DNA of 64,000 bases, taken from assembly GCA_037447655.1 (NCBI GenBank), contig JBBHKE010003235.1:1-64000 (forward strand), in the 5' to 3' direction. The notes below the pieces were generated by a model. The model did not search any database and was not told the origin of the DNA. It was given only the letters and a program-made list of their open reading frames with translations. The position numbers were made by a program, and so were the translations under genes. This document shows, piece after piece, positions 41,123 to 53,682 of this stretch. Origin of the DNA: Zygnema cylindricum (lineage: Eukaryota > Streptophyta > Zygnematophyceae > Zygnematales > Zygnemataceae). Position 1 is the stretch's first letter; every line of letters begins with the position of its first letter.

Positions 41123-42152
41123 AAGTCCTCAGAGTGGACAGCTTCCAAGAAGCCTCTAGGATAATCTTGACCCCTTTGTGTTTAAGCAAAAATAACAGCC
41201 ACCCTGGCAGACAAAAACTCTGACCAACTTCACCCCTGTGAAGGCAAAACTCCCTTGAGTCGATAGCAAAAAGAATCTCTGAATTTGCTCCCCTGAGCAG
41301 TAAGTTATGGAGGGTCAAAGTTGACCTTTTGTACAGAAGCTCTCTGGGAGAGAGGGTCCTATCTTCTAATTTTTCTAAGTCCTATCTCTCTCACAAACTC
41401 TATCTACTGATGTACGGAACCAATCAGAATTGAGTTCCGTACGCAAAAGTACATCTGCCGGTGTACTTTATGTACGGACATTGTACGACATGGCCAAAAT
41501 GTCGACACATGTCAAATCCGGATTCGGTGCCATAATCTCCGGAGATTCCATAATCCAACGGAATTTCGCCACGTGTCATCCGATGTGACGATGGCCACAA
41601 ACCGCCGAAATCTTCCTCCGCGATCTCGGCGCTAATCTCAGCCGTCCGATTAAAGTCGGTTTTAATCGTAGCCGTAATAAATACATGCGCGGTATTTGTT
41701 TCATTTACGAAACAAATGCGCGGTACTGATTTGTGTCCGTACTGTAAGTCGTACATTTACATTTTACTGGATCTATGTATCCCGTAATTCATTTCAGTTA
41801 AATGGTTTATCGCGCGCATAACCATTTAAATAAATATCAAACTATATAGTACGTAATACTACTGCTAGACTTAACGGCTAGGGCTTCCGGCTACTTCCTA
41901 TCTGTCGGCCGGTAGGTACATGGATCAAATCCTGCCGCCGACACATACCTTTTAATTAAATAAATAAACTCTAACATAAAATTCCCGTAAACCTCAGGAT
42001 AGCCAAGGTAGCCATGGCTCTAGCTTCCTCTCCAATTTCTCAGTGACTGCGACAAGTTTGAGAGTTGGAGAGAGAAGTTAGAGATAGACTGCCTCGACTT
42101 CTATATTTCTTTTCAGGCCTAGAAAATACTAATAAAACCACTAGTTTCTACA
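41103..42152 (-). repeat. 5' LTR, group A copia
   Basis: 1050 bp, same length as the partner. Its last 20 bp in the element sense include the gag start codon. I see no standard tRNA-Met primer site right after it; GGTCTCAGAG inside the LTR end differs by one base from the GGTATCAGAG core. Confidence 0.97.
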
Positions 42153-42157
42153 GAAGT

Positions 42158-43615
42158 CGCTGTTGGAGATGTTGTAAATTTTGCCGCTCGCAGCTAGTTT
42201 GTTGCACTTTTCAGCTTTTTAGGGCATTGAATATATATTTTTTTTAATTTGAAAGTAAAAAAAAAAGTACGAATTTTACGACGAATTTTATAGAATTTGA
42301 AATTGTTTTATGCGCACTGTACGTAGTAATCACTAGTTGACTCCGTCCGTTTTATGTGTATATGACATTTATGGTTCTGTGCAATTCGTATAAAATGTGT
42401 CGTGAGTCGCCCAAAGTACAGTAGTAGGGTTATCCGGCAGTCGCGAATAAGCCGTGTTCACTTGGCGAACAATATGTGAAAACCGAACGAACCTGCCGCT
42501 AAGATTTCATTGATTCGGATTGTTTTTCCACATTGATTGTCCAAGTACTTTTTCCAATACCCTCCATAGCCTTGACAATCCTGGCGTTCTTTCTTGCACA
42601 TTTGAATCAAGTTTGCCTAGCGTATCTTTTTCGTACACAAGATATCCGCTAAACTCGCAACCTTGAAATGTTCATCACTCTACGTACCGAATCCTGTTAC
42701 ATCGGTCGTCTTACAACAATACAACACCATGTAGACTACATAGTGTAGTGTTTTTTGCGCCACATAACTCGACGTCCTTCAACAACACAACAACGTAAAG
42801 CCTAAATACTATAGCGCCACTTGCGTCACAAAACTTATCCAATAAGAATTCCGGTCCTTTTACACCACCATACCGAAAAGTCAAAGTCAAACAAAATACG
42901 GCTTAAAACTCATTATTGTCTCCATACGTTGTATAAGGGACACATAAGAGTCTCCAAAGATGGTATCAAGGAAGGCTGGCTCACTCAAATGTCAGCTAGT
43001 AGAGGTAAGAATTTTGGGAATTCACTCGAGAGTTGAGTCGGACAAGCCCCTTCATTAGTAATGTTACGGCTTTGAGGCGCTTCAATGAAAGTAGTTATTG
43101 TTTGAATCTTGGAAGGTGTTTGGTCAAAAACTTATAAGGTCGAAGGTCTCTCTCAATGGACATAGGCAAGAGTCGAGGGGAGTGAGCGTAAGGAGGGAGA
43201 AAGGGCCTTCCAACCTATTAGTAGTAACACTAACGGCAAGGCTTGGTGGAGACCTTCAATGTAAGTGCGCTAATGTGAAGATGACATAGAGAATATGAAT
43301 TATTTAGTGAGTTAAATCCCTACTTGTGATAATGGATTGAGAAATTAGATTTTTCAGCGCAACGGAGTGATTATATATTCTGAATGGGGTGATTCCATAT
43401 TCTTGAGCGTAGAAAGGAGGAGGCGTTAAAAGATCGAGAGGCACTGGCAAGAAATCACAATTGAAGCAAAGAGCTTTTATACTTTAAAGGAGATGGATCA
43501 AGGATTAGAGAGAGGGATGAAAAAGAGAAAAAGAAGAATTGGATGGTGAAGCCCCTTCCACGTGAATCAAATCCTAGTGGTAGGCCAAATGGATCCACGG
43601 AGGGGAAAGGGATTG
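42158..43615. other. Unassigned interval
   Basis: No gene recognised. AT-rich on the left, more mixed around 43100-43290. The right part (43320-43615) may be the leader/flank of the copia LTR that starts at 43616. Confidence 0.35.
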
Positions 43616-44286
43616 TGTTGGAGCCACCTGATCCCTCCGCCCAAGATATCGGGTATTTTATTGTAGTCTTAACAAATTTGACTAGAAATTAAATTAGTCA
43701 AAGAAATTGTGAGGGTAGGTACATTGATGAGAAGATAATTTGTATGTTTCGACAAAGCAACTGAAGGATCTCATTCAAAATTAGAGTTCAAGATAACAAC
43801 GGAAGCATTCACAAAATTCACAAGAGAGAGAGAGAGCAGTCCATGGAAGCTAATATATTCCATATAATTTTTTCCCATAAAAGTTATCTTCCCCTCTCCC
43901 TCTAAGTTGCAGTATATAATACACCAATCGTAACGTCACTACTTCAAACTATAAACCAAACAAAACATAAAGTGCGCACGACGCGCTTACCAATCAAATC
44001 GCGTCTACACACGAAACTGCATAGTACTAAAGTACTAAACATTCGTACACTCAGGCCGTACAAAGCCAAACAAAACATACATATGAGACGACTACAATAC
44101 CGTACACTCCAAACGACAACTGAACCTGGTCGTCGCAAAACCGAATCCACGCGAGACTAGGAATCTGCGAAACCACCTGAGCGACGTAATGACAAAAAGC
44201 CAACCAAGACCACACGATTGACTTAAAGACACAATAGTCGGCCGCGCGACAGACGGCGACGGCCGATTACAACATTAAACCTAACA
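43616..44286 (-). repeat. 3' LTR of a third copia type, group E
   Basis: In the element sense it starts TGTTAGGTTTAATGTTG and ends GGTGGCTCCAACA, about 671 bp. The adjoining GAGAGGGGGAT (44287-44297 complement) is the polypurine tract. An internal stretch recurs at 53683-53800. Unlike the group A-C LTRs it lacks the fixed GTAC array. Confidence 0.75.
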
Positions 44287-44490
44287 ATCCCCCTCTCAAA
44301 GTTGTAGTCATTACATCAAATCTAATTTAGGTCTCCCTCTCAATAATGCGTCATTAGCAGCAGCTTTCGTCAACATATCCGCGACTTTATCCAACGTCGA
44401 AACATTCGAAAATTCAACCTTCTTCACAAAGACCAAATCGCGCACAAAATGCCACTAAATCCGTATATGCTTTGACCTTTTGTGAAAAAC
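44287..44490 (-). pseudogene. C-terminal RNase H fragment of a copia element, group E
   Basis: On the minus strand: RSKHIRI, stop, WHFVRDLVF, then STLDKVADMLTKAAAND and PKLDLM, stop near 44313. This is the standard copia RNase H end (KHI.I..HF.R, DMLTK). The rest of the element is absent. Confidence 0.85.
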
Positions 44491-44711
44491 AATGCGTGAT
44501 AAAACTTTTTCAATAAGGAATTTTACTCTAATTTATCAATAATTTCCCCATGTACTTGTAACTTAGCAAACTTAGGGTGTGTCCCCATGTACTTGTAACT
44601 TAGCGAAATTACTTTGTATTTTAGCGCGGATCCGCCGGACCCGGTGTTCAAGTGTCCCTATGTCTATAAGGACGAAATCGTAACTTACGCTTGTGACGAT
44701 TGTATACGTCG
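44491..44711. repeat. Left half of a repeat interrupted by the young chromovirus
   Basis: CTTTGTATTTTAGCGCGGATCC and GTGACGATTGTATACGTCG match the uninterrupted copy at 53330-53430. A GTCCCCATGTACTTGTAACTTAG phrase is duplicated at 44547-44610. Confidence 0.7.
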
Positions 44712-45681
44712 TGTAACAGGATCTCCTACCTCTCAGAAAATCCCATTACTACAAACAATTCCAACCACACATTCCACACATTGGAAAACACACATCCACA
44801 TTTGACAACACTCACATAAGGATAAACTTTAAATTAGAAGAAGCTTCTGTCCACATAACATTAGCTTGGTCTCTTGCCCTCGTGGCTCAACCCTTCTTAT
44901 TAAAGTGTTTTCCACTACTCTCCACTCTTAATAATTCTATCTCTTAACTACTAAAACACTATTTAGTTAGTAAGAGATTTCAATGCAAAATGCCTTTTCT
45001 CCAATTTGGTATTAATCGCTCAGGACCAAGATCAGCCGGAATTTCCACAAACTTTTCCCAAAGGAAAAGATGTCTACTCTCCTCTTACACTTCTCCATTT
45101 ATCCATCATCGCCCTGGACTCGCCAGGCCAGAGTCAAAGCTCCGTTTGAACAGGCTTTTACCTGGGCCAATCATTGATCAGCAAGGACTCGGACTGACCA
45201 ATGCAAAAACGTGCGAAATCTCTTACTAACTACTTAGCACTTTATTAACCAATCAAACGCTACGTTTCACTACGTAACATTTACGTGCAAAAGCGCGCGC
45301 CAAACGAAACGCGACTTCGCACGATCATGCGTCACAAATTTCGCACGTGAAACTTCCTACGAAATTCCCTTAAGTGAAAGTGACGTTTCGTACTAAAAAT
45401 TGTACGAAACGAAGTACCATGCATACTGAACGTTTCATTAGAACTTTATGAAACGTTCACGCGAAATTTCGGTACTAATTTTGACCCTTAACCCGTTTCA
45501 ATGATACCCACCTGTTATTTAGACCCCACACTGCCACCTAAGTGCACCCATAGCTATAACTTTTGAAATATAACTCCAAATCGCGTGATTCTTTCGCGAA
45601 CGTCTACCAAATTTAATAATCTATAATCATAACTCCTAAATACCCTTTTATAAATTAGTTCGATCCGCTATTACTGTTACA
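44712..45681 (-). repeat. 3' LTR of the young chromovirus
   Basis: TGTAACAG...CCTGTTACA ends. Bordered on the internal side by the polypurine tract AATAAGGAGGGGATGA (complement of 45682-45697). Confidence 0.97.
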
Positions 45682-45730
45682 TCATCCCCTCCTTATTTTT
45701 AACTGCCCTCAGTTAAAACATTTTTAATTC

Positions 45731-48700
45731 TCAAGACGGGACCTCTATATTATTGTCTCTCCAATACCTCTGTAAAAATTCAGAATTTTTATCCTCTAGA
45801 GTCAACTCATCCTCAGGCCTCCCTAGATAATGCACTTGCCAGAATATAGTATCTCCGACCTTGAACCGTTGACCAACCCAATCTATTACCCATCTGTGTA
45901 CTTCAGGTTCTATAATTACTGAGGGATCCAATTCCAATTCTCCTTCGGTTGGTCGAAGATTCGCTGGTTTCAATTGGCTAATGTGTATCACTGGATGAAT
46001 TTTTGTTGACGCCGGAAAGTGCAATTTGGCAGCAACTGACGATATCATCTCGATTACAGTAAATGGTCCAATGAACTTAGGAGCAAATTTCCCCGTAGGA
46101 TCCGATTGTCCGTCGATCTTGCACCTGTAATGAGTTGTAGAAAGCCAAACCTTGTCACCTGTGCGTAACACCCAATCACCCCGTTTGCGGTTAGCATTTA
46201 ATTCTTGCCTCCTTTGTGCCTCTACTAATGCATCACGGACAGTTCTCCAAACTGTTTGAATATATTCCCAAAATTCCGTTCCTGAACCCCTATTCTCTTG
46301 TGTGATCCCTGTTATTAAGTCTAATGCTTCTCTCGGTTGGTATCCGTATGCAACTTCAAATGGTGAGAATCCTGTACTAGCATGTTTACATGAATTGTAT
46401 GCAAATTCCATTAATGGCAGTTTGGATTCCCATGTGTTTTGAACTCCACTGCAAATAGTCCTAAGCATTTCTTCCAGTGTACGATTCATCCTTTCTGTTT
46501 GTCCATCTGTCTGAGGATGGTAAGAGGTACTCATTTTTAATTCAGTACCTAAATTTTGCTGCAATTCTTTCCAAAATGCAGATGTAAATTTAGAATCCCT
46601 ATCACTGACTATAGACAGGGGAACTCCATGATGTCTGACCACATTGTCAAAATATAACTTTGAAATATCTACAACTGAATGAGTAGTTTTGCAAGGGATA
46701 AATATTGCCATTTTACTGAACCTATCGACTACGACCATGATACTGTCATTCCTTTTAGATGTAGCAGGCAACCTAACAATAAAATCCATACTGACAGATT
46801 CCCACGGTCTTTCGGGAATATCCAAAGGTTTTAAGAGACCTTTAGGTTTTTGGGTACTAGGTTTACTCTGTTGGCAAGGGACACAACTTTCTACGTGTTT
46901 TGACACCTCTTTTGCCATCCCAGGCCAAAACAATCTACTTTGCAACCGACTAAGGGTTTTATCTCGACCTAGATGTCCTAAATGCTCATGAGCTTCCCGT
47001 AAAATTTGTTTTCTTAAGTCTCCGACTTCAGGAATGCATAATCTATCCCCAATTTGCAAATACAGTAAACCAGCCTCTAGTCTAAAGTTTTTGACATGCC
47101 TCTCATTCAATGGGTCAGAATTTCCTCCCGAAATATTTTTGCAAATCACAGCAAAATAAGGATCTTTATCATAACCATTTCTAACAGTATCTAAAAACAA
47201 TTCATCCTGAACCATAACACTTATTTCAAAACATCTACTTAAAGGATCTGCAACTACATTTGTCTTCCCAGGAATATGTTTGACATTAAATTTGAAATAT
47301 GCTAATTTTTGCATCCACCTAACCTGTCTGCCAGTCATAATCTGTGCATCACTTAATCTCTGCAAATAAGAAAGGGCTTTATTATCACAGTGAACTGTAA
47401 ATTCTTTATTATGCAAATAACATCGCCATTTCACCAATGCATGTACAATTGCAAGTAATTCTTTTTCTTGTGCTGTATAGTTCTTTTCAGCATCATTGAA
47501 TTTTCTGGACTCAAAAGCAATAGGATGAAAGTGTTTGCCGACTTTTTGACTTATGACTGCACCTAGACCTTTGTCAGATGCATCTGTAGTAATCAGAACT
47601 TCAAATTCCCCAGCAGGGTCAGGATACACCAGTGTAGGAGCAGAGGTCAACTTCCCTTTTAGTTCCTCGAATGCTCTCTCTTGATCAGCTCCCCACGCAA
47701 ACGTCTCCTTTTCCCGAAGCAAATCCGTCAAAGGTGCAGCGATCATACTGAAGTTCTTTATAAATTTCCTGTAGTAAGTGGCCAATCCCAAAAATGATCT
47801 AACTTCCGTGACATTAGTAGGTTGCTTCCAACTTTGGATTGCAGTGATTTTGGATGGATCTGTTTTAACACCTTCCCCACTAACTATATGTCCCAAAAAT
47901 AATTGTTCACTTTTAAGAAAGCTGGATTTTGACAATTTTCCGTATAATTTTCTTTCTTTTAACCTTTCTAACACTTTTCTTAAATGAATTACATGTTGTT
48001 CTCTAGATTCACTGTAAATTAGAATATCATCAATAAACACCTGAACAAACTCATCTATGTAATCAGAAAAAGTTTGGTTCATTAATCTTTGGTAAGTAGG
48101 CGGTGCATTCGTTAAGCCGAATGGCATTACTATCCATTCAAAATGACCCACCCTAGTCCTGAAAGCAGTTTTATCAACATCCTCAATTCTGATTGGCACC
48201 TGATTAAAGCCACTACGCAGGTCAATCAATGAAAATACTTTAGCACCTTTTAAACGATCTATCAAATCAGAAATTAAAGGTAACGGATACTTATCCTTCA
48301 CCGTAATCTTGTTCAGACTACGATAATCGACACACATTCTCAACGTTCCGTCCTTTTTTTTGACAAAGAGAACTGGTGCTCCATACGGTGATTTGCTGGG
48401 CTGAATATGTCCTTTCTCTAAGAGTTCTTTGATCTGTTTCTTTAACTCCTCTTGCTCAAAGAAACTGTGCTTATAAATTCCTGTGACAGGAGGATTACAT
48501 CCAGGTTCAAGGTTAATAACATGTTCTACATCTCGGGAAGGTGGCCTTCCTGAGGGTAAATCATTAGGAAAAACATCTTGAAATTCAAAAATCAAATCTT
48601 TAACAGCAACATCAGATGTATTAATGTCAGTTACAAAATCATATTTTAGTTTTTCAAAAGTTTTAGTGGTGTCTGATTTAGGGATGACATCAATGTTATT

Positions 48701-49444
48701 GTTTTCTCCCCCTCTTTCATCAGTAACTGCCTCAGTTACTAACAACAAGAAAGCATGATTTGTTTTATCTTTTAAGTGCTTTTTAAATTGTTTAGCAGAT
48801 ATTAAACCTTCCACTCCTAATCTGGTTATATTGTTTATATGATTCCTATGCAATTTCTTAGGAGATAATGCTTGCAAAACCTTCCAACCGTTTTCAGACT
48901 TCACTTTTAAGGTGTTAATTTCCCAATTAATTTGAGGATTATGTTCTGTTAACCAAGGCTTTCCGAGAATTAGTTCCTCACTTCCTAAATTCATTATTTC
49001 ACAAACAACTTTCATTTTATGACTCTGAATATCCATTTCAATTGTGTCAGTTTGTAAGTCTAATGTGGCCTTATTACCATTTGCCACTTGAACATGTAAA
49101 GGCTTTTCCCTTATGACAGTAGGAATTTTATTTTCCTCTACAAACTTATGTGAAATAAAATTATGTGTGGCACCTGAATCAACCATTACTTTCAACGGTT
49201 TTCCTTCCACTAATGACTCGAATCTAATCAAACTGTGTCGGGTGTCATCATTACTTAACTGTCCTAACATAGGTCTGTTGTTGAGAATTTCATCAGAAGG
49301 ACTCTTTAAACTATGCAGTGTAGTGAGAATCATAATAAATTCAGCTATCCTAACTTTTCCATTCATTAATTTGCCTTCCAAAGTTAACTCTTTAACTTCT
49401 GGATCCGGTTGACTCAACTGCGGACTTTCAGTTAGTCCTTTCCG
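45731..49444 (-). CDS. Chromovirus Pol polyprotein: PR-RT-RNaseH-INT-chromodomain
   Basis: An uninterrupted frame of about 1228 residues. Protease VDSGATHNF (Asp near 80). [18 protein letters not shown] near 345, MPFGLTNAP and [10 protein letters not shown] near 450. RNase [15 protein letters not shown] near 615, [11 protein letters not shown] and [10 protein letters not shown]. Integrase zinc finger [12 protein letters not shown] and CVPCQQSK near 800; core [16 protein letters not shown] and [14 protein letters not shown] with D, D, E present; KFIGPF as the GPY/F module; and an end ([26 protein letters not shown]) that resembles a chromodomain. It overlaps the end of gag in the -1 frame, so it was probably made by frameshifting; the first usable codon is not certain because no ATG precedes LSQPDPEV. 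This copy looks competent for the Pol functions. Confidence 0.95.
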   Translation of the reverse strand, partial: RKGLTESPQLSQPDPEVKELTLEGKLMNGKVRIAEFIMILTTLHSLKSPSDEILNNRPMLGQLSNDDTRHSLIRFESLVEGKPLKVMVDSGATHNFISHKFVEENKIPTVIREKPLHVQVANGNKATLDLQTDTIEMDIQSHKMKVVCEIMNLGSEELILGKPWLTEHNPQINWEINTLKVKSENGWKVLQALSPKKLHRNHINNITRLGVEGLISAKQFKKHLKDKTNHAFLLLVTEAVTDERGGENNNIDVIPKSDTTKTFEKLKYDFVTDINTSDVAVKDLIFEFQDVFPNDLPSGRPPSRDVEHVINLEPGCNPPVTGIYKHSFFEQEELKKQIKELLEKGHIQPSKSPYGAPVLFVKKKDGTLRMCVDYRSLNKITVKDKYPLPLISDLIDRLKGAKVFSLIDLRSGFNQVPIRIEDVDKTAFRTRVGHFEWIVMPFGLTNAPPTYQRLMNQTFSDYIDEFVQVFIDDILIYSESREQHVIHLRKVLERLKERKLYGKLSKSSFLKSEQLFLGHIVSGEGVKTDPSKITAIQSWKQPTNVTEVRSFLGLATYYRKFIKNFSMIAAPLTDLLREKETFAWGADQERAFEELKGKLTSAPTLVYPDPAGEFEVLITTDASDKGLGAVISQKVGKHFHPIAFESRKFNDAEKNYTAQEKELLAIVHALVKWRCYLHNKEFTVHCDNKALSYLQRLSDAQIMTGRQVRWMQKLAYFKFNVKHIPGKTNVVADPLSRCFEISVMVQDELFLDTVRNGYDKDPYFAVICKNISGGNSDPLNERHVKNFRLEAGLLYLQIGDRLCIPEVGDLRKQILREAHEHLGHLGRDKTLSRLQSRLFWPGMAKEVSKHVESCVPCQQSKPSTQKPKGLLKPLDIPERPWESVSMDFIVRLPATSKRNDSIMVVVDRFSKMAIFIPCKTTHSVVDISKLYFDNVVRHHGVPLSIVSDRDSKFTSAFWKELQQNLGTELKMSTSYHPQTDGQTERMNRTLEEMLRTICSGVQNTWESKLPLMEFAYNSCKHASTGFSPFEVAYGYQPREALDLITGITQENRGSGTEFWEYIQTVWRTVRDALVEAQRRQELNANRKRGDWVLRTGDKVWLSTTHYRCKIDGQSDPTGKFAPKFIGPFTVIEMISSVAAKLHFPASTKIHPVIHISQLKPANLRPTEGELELDPSVIIEPEVHRWVIDWVGQRFKVGDTIFWQVHYLGRPEDELTLEDKNSEFLQRYWRDNNIEVPS

Positions 49445-50742
49445 TTTCCCACTTCTTGGGCTTCCTGCTCAGCTAAGTATAATGCAATATCCTCTTGGAG
49501 ACCTTCATTTACTTCGGTTGTTTTGAGAGAACCTTTATCTGTACAGTCTTTAGCGTAATGATCTGGACCTCCACATTTGAAACAAGTGACTTTCTTTTTG
49601 GGTTTTATGCACTCTCTGCTAAAATGTCCCTCCTCTCCACAGTTATAACAATTAATCTTTTTCAATTGTGCACACTCAAATGCCCTATGACCCCTTTTCT
49701 GACAAATAGTGCATGTGGGAATGGTAAGGTTAGGCTTCTGAGCATTAATGTTTGGTTTAGGACTTTTAATGTACCCCCCTCTATTGTTAAATTTATTTCC
49801 TGCATTAACACTATGTCCACCCCTTTGATTTCCCTTGAAGATGTTTTGCCTATTCACCAGACCCGCATTCAGACCCTCTTCAACAAATTCCTCCTCATCT
49901 TACTGTGATACTTCATTTAAATTACCCCTGAGCGGTCGAGTTTCCCGATTATACCCCAACTGATCCTCTAATTCTAATGACTTATCTTGTAATTCCTTCA
50001 AACTATTAAAATTTTGATGTTTTAGCTCTGATTTCAGTATAGGATTCAAATAGTTCAAGAAATGCAATTTAGCTATTTCATCAGTCAAACCTATGACATG
50101 AATGCTAGATGAGTCAAATTCCACAATATAATCCTTCACAGATCCAGTCTGCTTACAATTCAACCACTTGGATTTAAAAGTGACAGACAAGAAACGCGAT
50201 TTGATCGCGGTTTTAAAAGTTTCCCAATCAGCATTATTAGGAATCAATTTAGACCTTCTCTAAGTATAATACCAAATTTGAGCATCGCCTTTCACACAGC
50301 TAACTGCAAAAGAAGTATAATCATCGCGATCACAGTTCCTAGATTCCAAATAATACTCCATATGAAAAATCCAAGCATCCAACTCATCAATCTTCTTACC
50401 ATCAAACGATGGTGCCTCACTAATAGACAATTTCAGATCCCTTATCTTCTTAGGTCTATCATGATCATCCTCCCTAAAATTGGCATTTCTTTTACTACTT
50501 TCACCCTTTTGGTCATTAACATCATTCTTTCCCTGAATTAAATTGATGAGCTCATCCAATTTCTCATTTGAAACATTCACATTTTCTTTAACAACTTTCA
50601 ATTCACTTTTCAATTCGCAAATTTGTTCATCCACAGTAGCAGAATGATTATTAAATCTTTTTACCAATTTTACAGTTTGTTTCTTCAACACATTCAAAGC
50701 ATTCTCCATTTCACGTTTCCATGCAGAATTTGCCATTATCAC
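49432..50742 (-). pseudogene. Chromovirus gag with three zinc knuckles, two stops
   Basis: One frame from the ATG region at 50742 (MANSAWKREMENALNVLK) to the stop at 49432. The N-terminal part is a coiled coil (LKSELKVVKENVNVSNEKLDEL), then the gag core (FDGKKIDELDAWIFHMEYYL, GDAQIWYY). A TAG (50260-50262) and a TAA (49900-49902) interrupt it. Near the C-terminus lie three CX2CX4HX4C knuckles: CTICQKRGHRAFEC, CYNCGEEGHFSREC and CFKCGGPDHYAKDC. Three knuckles are more than the usual one or two. The two stops are single substitutions in an otherwise clean frame. Confidence 0.92.
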
Positions 50743-51040
50743 ACAATTAAATCAAGCAAAAGGAAAGATAGAGTATAATTTCCCAAAGAAATTTGCTGCA
50801 GATTTTAAGCCTTTAGATTTCTCCAATCCAAAACTTCTTCTCCTCTTAAATCTTTTTACCAATTTAACAGTTTGTTTCTTCAACACATTCAAAGCATTCT
50901 CCATTTCACGTTTCCATGCAGAATTTGCCATTATCACACAATTAAATCAAGCAAAAGGAAAGATAGAGTATAATTTCCCAAAGAAATTTGCTGCAGATTT
51001 TAAGTCCTTAGATTGCTCCAATCCAAAACTTCTTCTCCTT
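50651..51040 (-). repeat. 195-bp tandem duplication covering the gag start
   Basis: 50651-50845 and 50846-51040 match almost perfectly, period 195 bp. Both contain the leader and the ATG with MANSAWKREMENALNVLK. The upstream copy makes a 61-residue ORF (50752-50937) that stops after SIFPFA, before the real gag start. Confidence 0.95.
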
Positions 51041-51696
51041 AACAAATCATTTGAAAAGATCAAGATCTGAGAAATTAAAAAGACATTGATAATAAGTTAG
51101 TACAAATTCAAATTTTCAATTTCCCAACATTGAAACATAAATGTAAGAATTTCCCCACCAATTTTGCAATAGCAAAAATTGAAAGCTCTCAAAAGTAAGA
51201 TTTAACCATAAATTTTGCAACAGCAAAACTGAAATCAATCAAGGTAACAATTTAGGGTTTGAAAAGTTTTGAGTCATTTCTGGACTCCTTTGCTCTTGAA
51301 GAAGTAAAGTACTCCACTTTCCTTCTCCTCCATTAGCAAATTCCCCATTTCCCACTACATCAGGATCTTTTGTTCTATAATCCTCACATCCTCACCCTTC
51401 ATGGCTTCAAGCCCTCCCTCTACACATGAATCATTGCTAGGAGAAGACAAGTTTGTTTGGCCTCTAGGTAATTGGAGTGAGCTTCGGCGGTGGCTACACT
51501 GCCCACCCCGCCTTAGTCCTTAGGACCTGAGCACGCCCCACATCTAACCAGCGGCCGCTGGCAATGTGATCACTCAGTTTCCCTCCAATCCCCTACCACT
51601 TCACATTGTGGTTCTACCGACACAGGTTAGAGCACCCTCACCGGTCACGGCAATCGATTTTCGGGTGAGCAAACTTCTCCCTGGTTTCTAACCAAA
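51041..51696 (-). other. 5' leader of the young chromovirus
   Basis: Non-coding leader between the primer site and gag; no ORF of note. It probably holds the packaging signal. Confidence 0.6.
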
Positions 51697-51708
51697 GCTT
51701 CGATACCA
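51697..51708 (-). other. Primer-binding site, initiator tRNA-Met type
   Basis: TGGTATCGAAGC on the minus strand, two bases from the LTR end. The first seven bases agree with TGGTATCAGAGC. Confidence 0.85.
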
Positions 51709-51710
51709 TA

Positions 51711-52681
51711 TGTAACAGGATCTCCTACCTCTCAGAAAATCCCATTACTACAAACAATTCCAACCACACATTCCACACATTGGAAAACACACATCCACAT
51801 TTGACAACTCTCACATAAGGATAAACTTTAAATTAGAAGAAGCTTCTGTCCACATAACATTAGCTTGGTCTCTTGCCCTCGTGACTCAACCCTTCTTTTT
51901 AAAGTATTTTCCACTACTCTCCACTCTTAATAATTCTATCTCTTAACTACTAAAACACTATTTAGTTAGTAAGAGATTTCAATGCAAAATGCCTTTTCTC
52001 CAATTTGGTATTAATCGCTCAGGACCAAGATCAGCCGGAATTTCCACAAACTTTTCCCAAAGGAAAAAGATGTCTACTCTCCTCTTACACTTCTCCATTT
52101 ATCCATCATCGCCCTGGACTCGCCAGGCCAGAGTCAAAGCTCCGTTTGAACAGGCTTTTACCTGGGCCAATCATTGATCAGCAAGGACTCGGACTGACCA
52201 ATGCAAAAACGTGCGAAATCTCTTACTAACTACTTAGCACTTTATTAACCAATCAAACGCTACGTTTCACTACGTAACATTTACGTGCAAAAGCGCGCGC
52301 CAAACGAAACGCGACTTCGCACGATCATGCGTCACAAATTTCGCACGTGAAACTTCCTACTAAATTCCCTTAAGTGAAAGTGACGTTTCGTACTAAAAAT
52401 TGTACGAAAGGAAGTACCATGCATACTGAACGTTTCATTAGAACTTTATGAAACGTTCACGCGAAATTTCGGTACTAATTTTGACCCTTAACCCGTTTCA
52501 ATGATACCCACCTGTTATTTAGACCCCACACTGCCACCTAAGTGCACCCATAGCTATAACTTTTGAAATATAACTCCAAATCGCGTGATTCTTTCGTGAA
52601 CGTCTACCAAATTTAATAATCTATAATCATAACTCCTAAATACCCTTTTATAAACAAGTTCGATCCGCTATTACTGTTACA
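51711..52681 (-). repeat. 5' LTR of the young chromovirus
   Basis: 971 bp, differing from the 3' LTR by about ten substitutions and one extra A in an AAGGAAAAAGA run. Confidence 0.97.
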
Positions 52682-53340
52682 CGTCGACAGTACCTTTGAC
52701 GGTTGTCAACGTCTACAATTTGTGGTCGCACGTTGTTTATTATACCTGCGTGTGACGTCGCATGTCTTACCGTGACATTGTAGACGTAGCGCCTTCCAGC
52801 CTGTGCAATTTCACGGTCGAAGAAGATGCGCTTTGTCTTCGCGTCGCCTGTCCGCTCGACGTGAAATGGCATCGGAATTTGAAGACCTTTGCAAAAAAAT
52901 AAATCCGTACTAGACGAAAACGGACAAATCCAAACAAATTGCGTACTTTTCTTTGTCGTATTAGAACGCAAACGGACAAAACATAGCGAACTATGTACTT
53001 TTCTTTGTCCTTGGAAATCGTAGGATTTTTGTCGAAGTTTACGGCACGTGCGAAAGTATGTTCCTATTTGTCAATCGAAAAAACATAATTTTAAATCACA
53101 TCGTGCATGTGTTTTAAAGATAAGGTTGAAGATGATGTTTTTTGTCGTCGAAGTGGGTCGAAAAGCACAAGACGACAACTTTTCGTACATCCTAAGTTCA
53201 TGGATGACGCAAAGTGTACTCTACAAATTTGCGATTCCTTCGTACGGTTGCAACTTAGGCAGTACGGCGCTAAGTTTTACAGCAAAACGACAAGAAAAAA
53301 CCCTTAATTATGCACATGGGGACACACCCTTACTTTGTAT
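52682..53340 (-). repeat. Right half of the interrupted repeat, then interspersed repeat D copy 2
   Basis: 52682-52980 (CGTCGACAGTACCTTTGACG, CGTCTACAATTTGTG, TTCACGGTCGAAGAAGATGCG) matches 53428-53620. 52985-53340 is repeat D in reverse of 25662-25990, ending ACACACCC before TTA. Non-coding. Confidence 0.7.
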
Positions 53341-53680
53341 TTAAGTGCGGATCCGTCGGGCCTGGTTTTCAATTGTCCCTTTGTCTAAGAACGTAATTGT
53401 AACTTACGTTTGTGACGATTGTATACGTCGACAATACCTGTGACGGCTGTCAACGTCTACAATTTGTGTTGTCGCGCGTTATTTTTTGGAACTTGTGACG
53501 TCGCATGTCTTACCGTGACATTGTAGACGTACTGCCTTCCATCCTGTAAAGTTTCACGGTTGAAGAAGATGCGTTTTGCCTTCGCGTCGCTTGTCCGGTT
53601 GACGTGAAATGGCATCAGAATTTCGAGACCCCTGCAAAAAAAAAAATCCGTACTGAACGAAAACGGACAAAGCCAAGCAA
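53330..53680 (-). repeat. Uninterrupted paralog of the chromovirus insertion site
   Basis: Reads CTTTGTATTTAAGTGCGGATCC, then GACGATTGTATACGTCGACA continuing into ACGGCTGTCAACGTCTACAA. It bridges exactly the sequences found on either side of the element at 44712-52681, with a single CGTCG. Confidence 0.85.
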
Positions 53681-53682
53681 AT

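Larger units (their letters stand above)
35706..42152 (-). mobile_element. Young Ty1/copia element, group A
   Basis: A complete 6447-bp structure: two 1050-bp LTRs, a target duplication GAAGT at 35701-35705 and 42153-42157, a polypurine tract, and gag-protease-integrase-RT-RNase H in copia order on the minus strand. I count about a dozen LTR mismatches (near 1%), so it inserted recently. Even so the polyprotein is broken at five or more places, so it was probably inserted in, or soon reduced to, a non-autonomous state. Confidence 0.97.
44712..52681 (-). mobile_element. Young chromovirus (Ty3/gypsy) with intact pol
   Basis: LTRs at 44712-45681 (970 bp) and 51711-52681 (971 bp) differ at about 11 positions. 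The target duplication CGTCG is perfect (44707-44711 and 52682-52686). The primer site, polypurine tract, gag with three zinc knuckles and a 1228-codon pol with a chromodomain-like end are all present in the expected order. Gag carries two stops and a duplicated start region, so this copy may rely on another copy's Gag. Confidence 0.97.
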
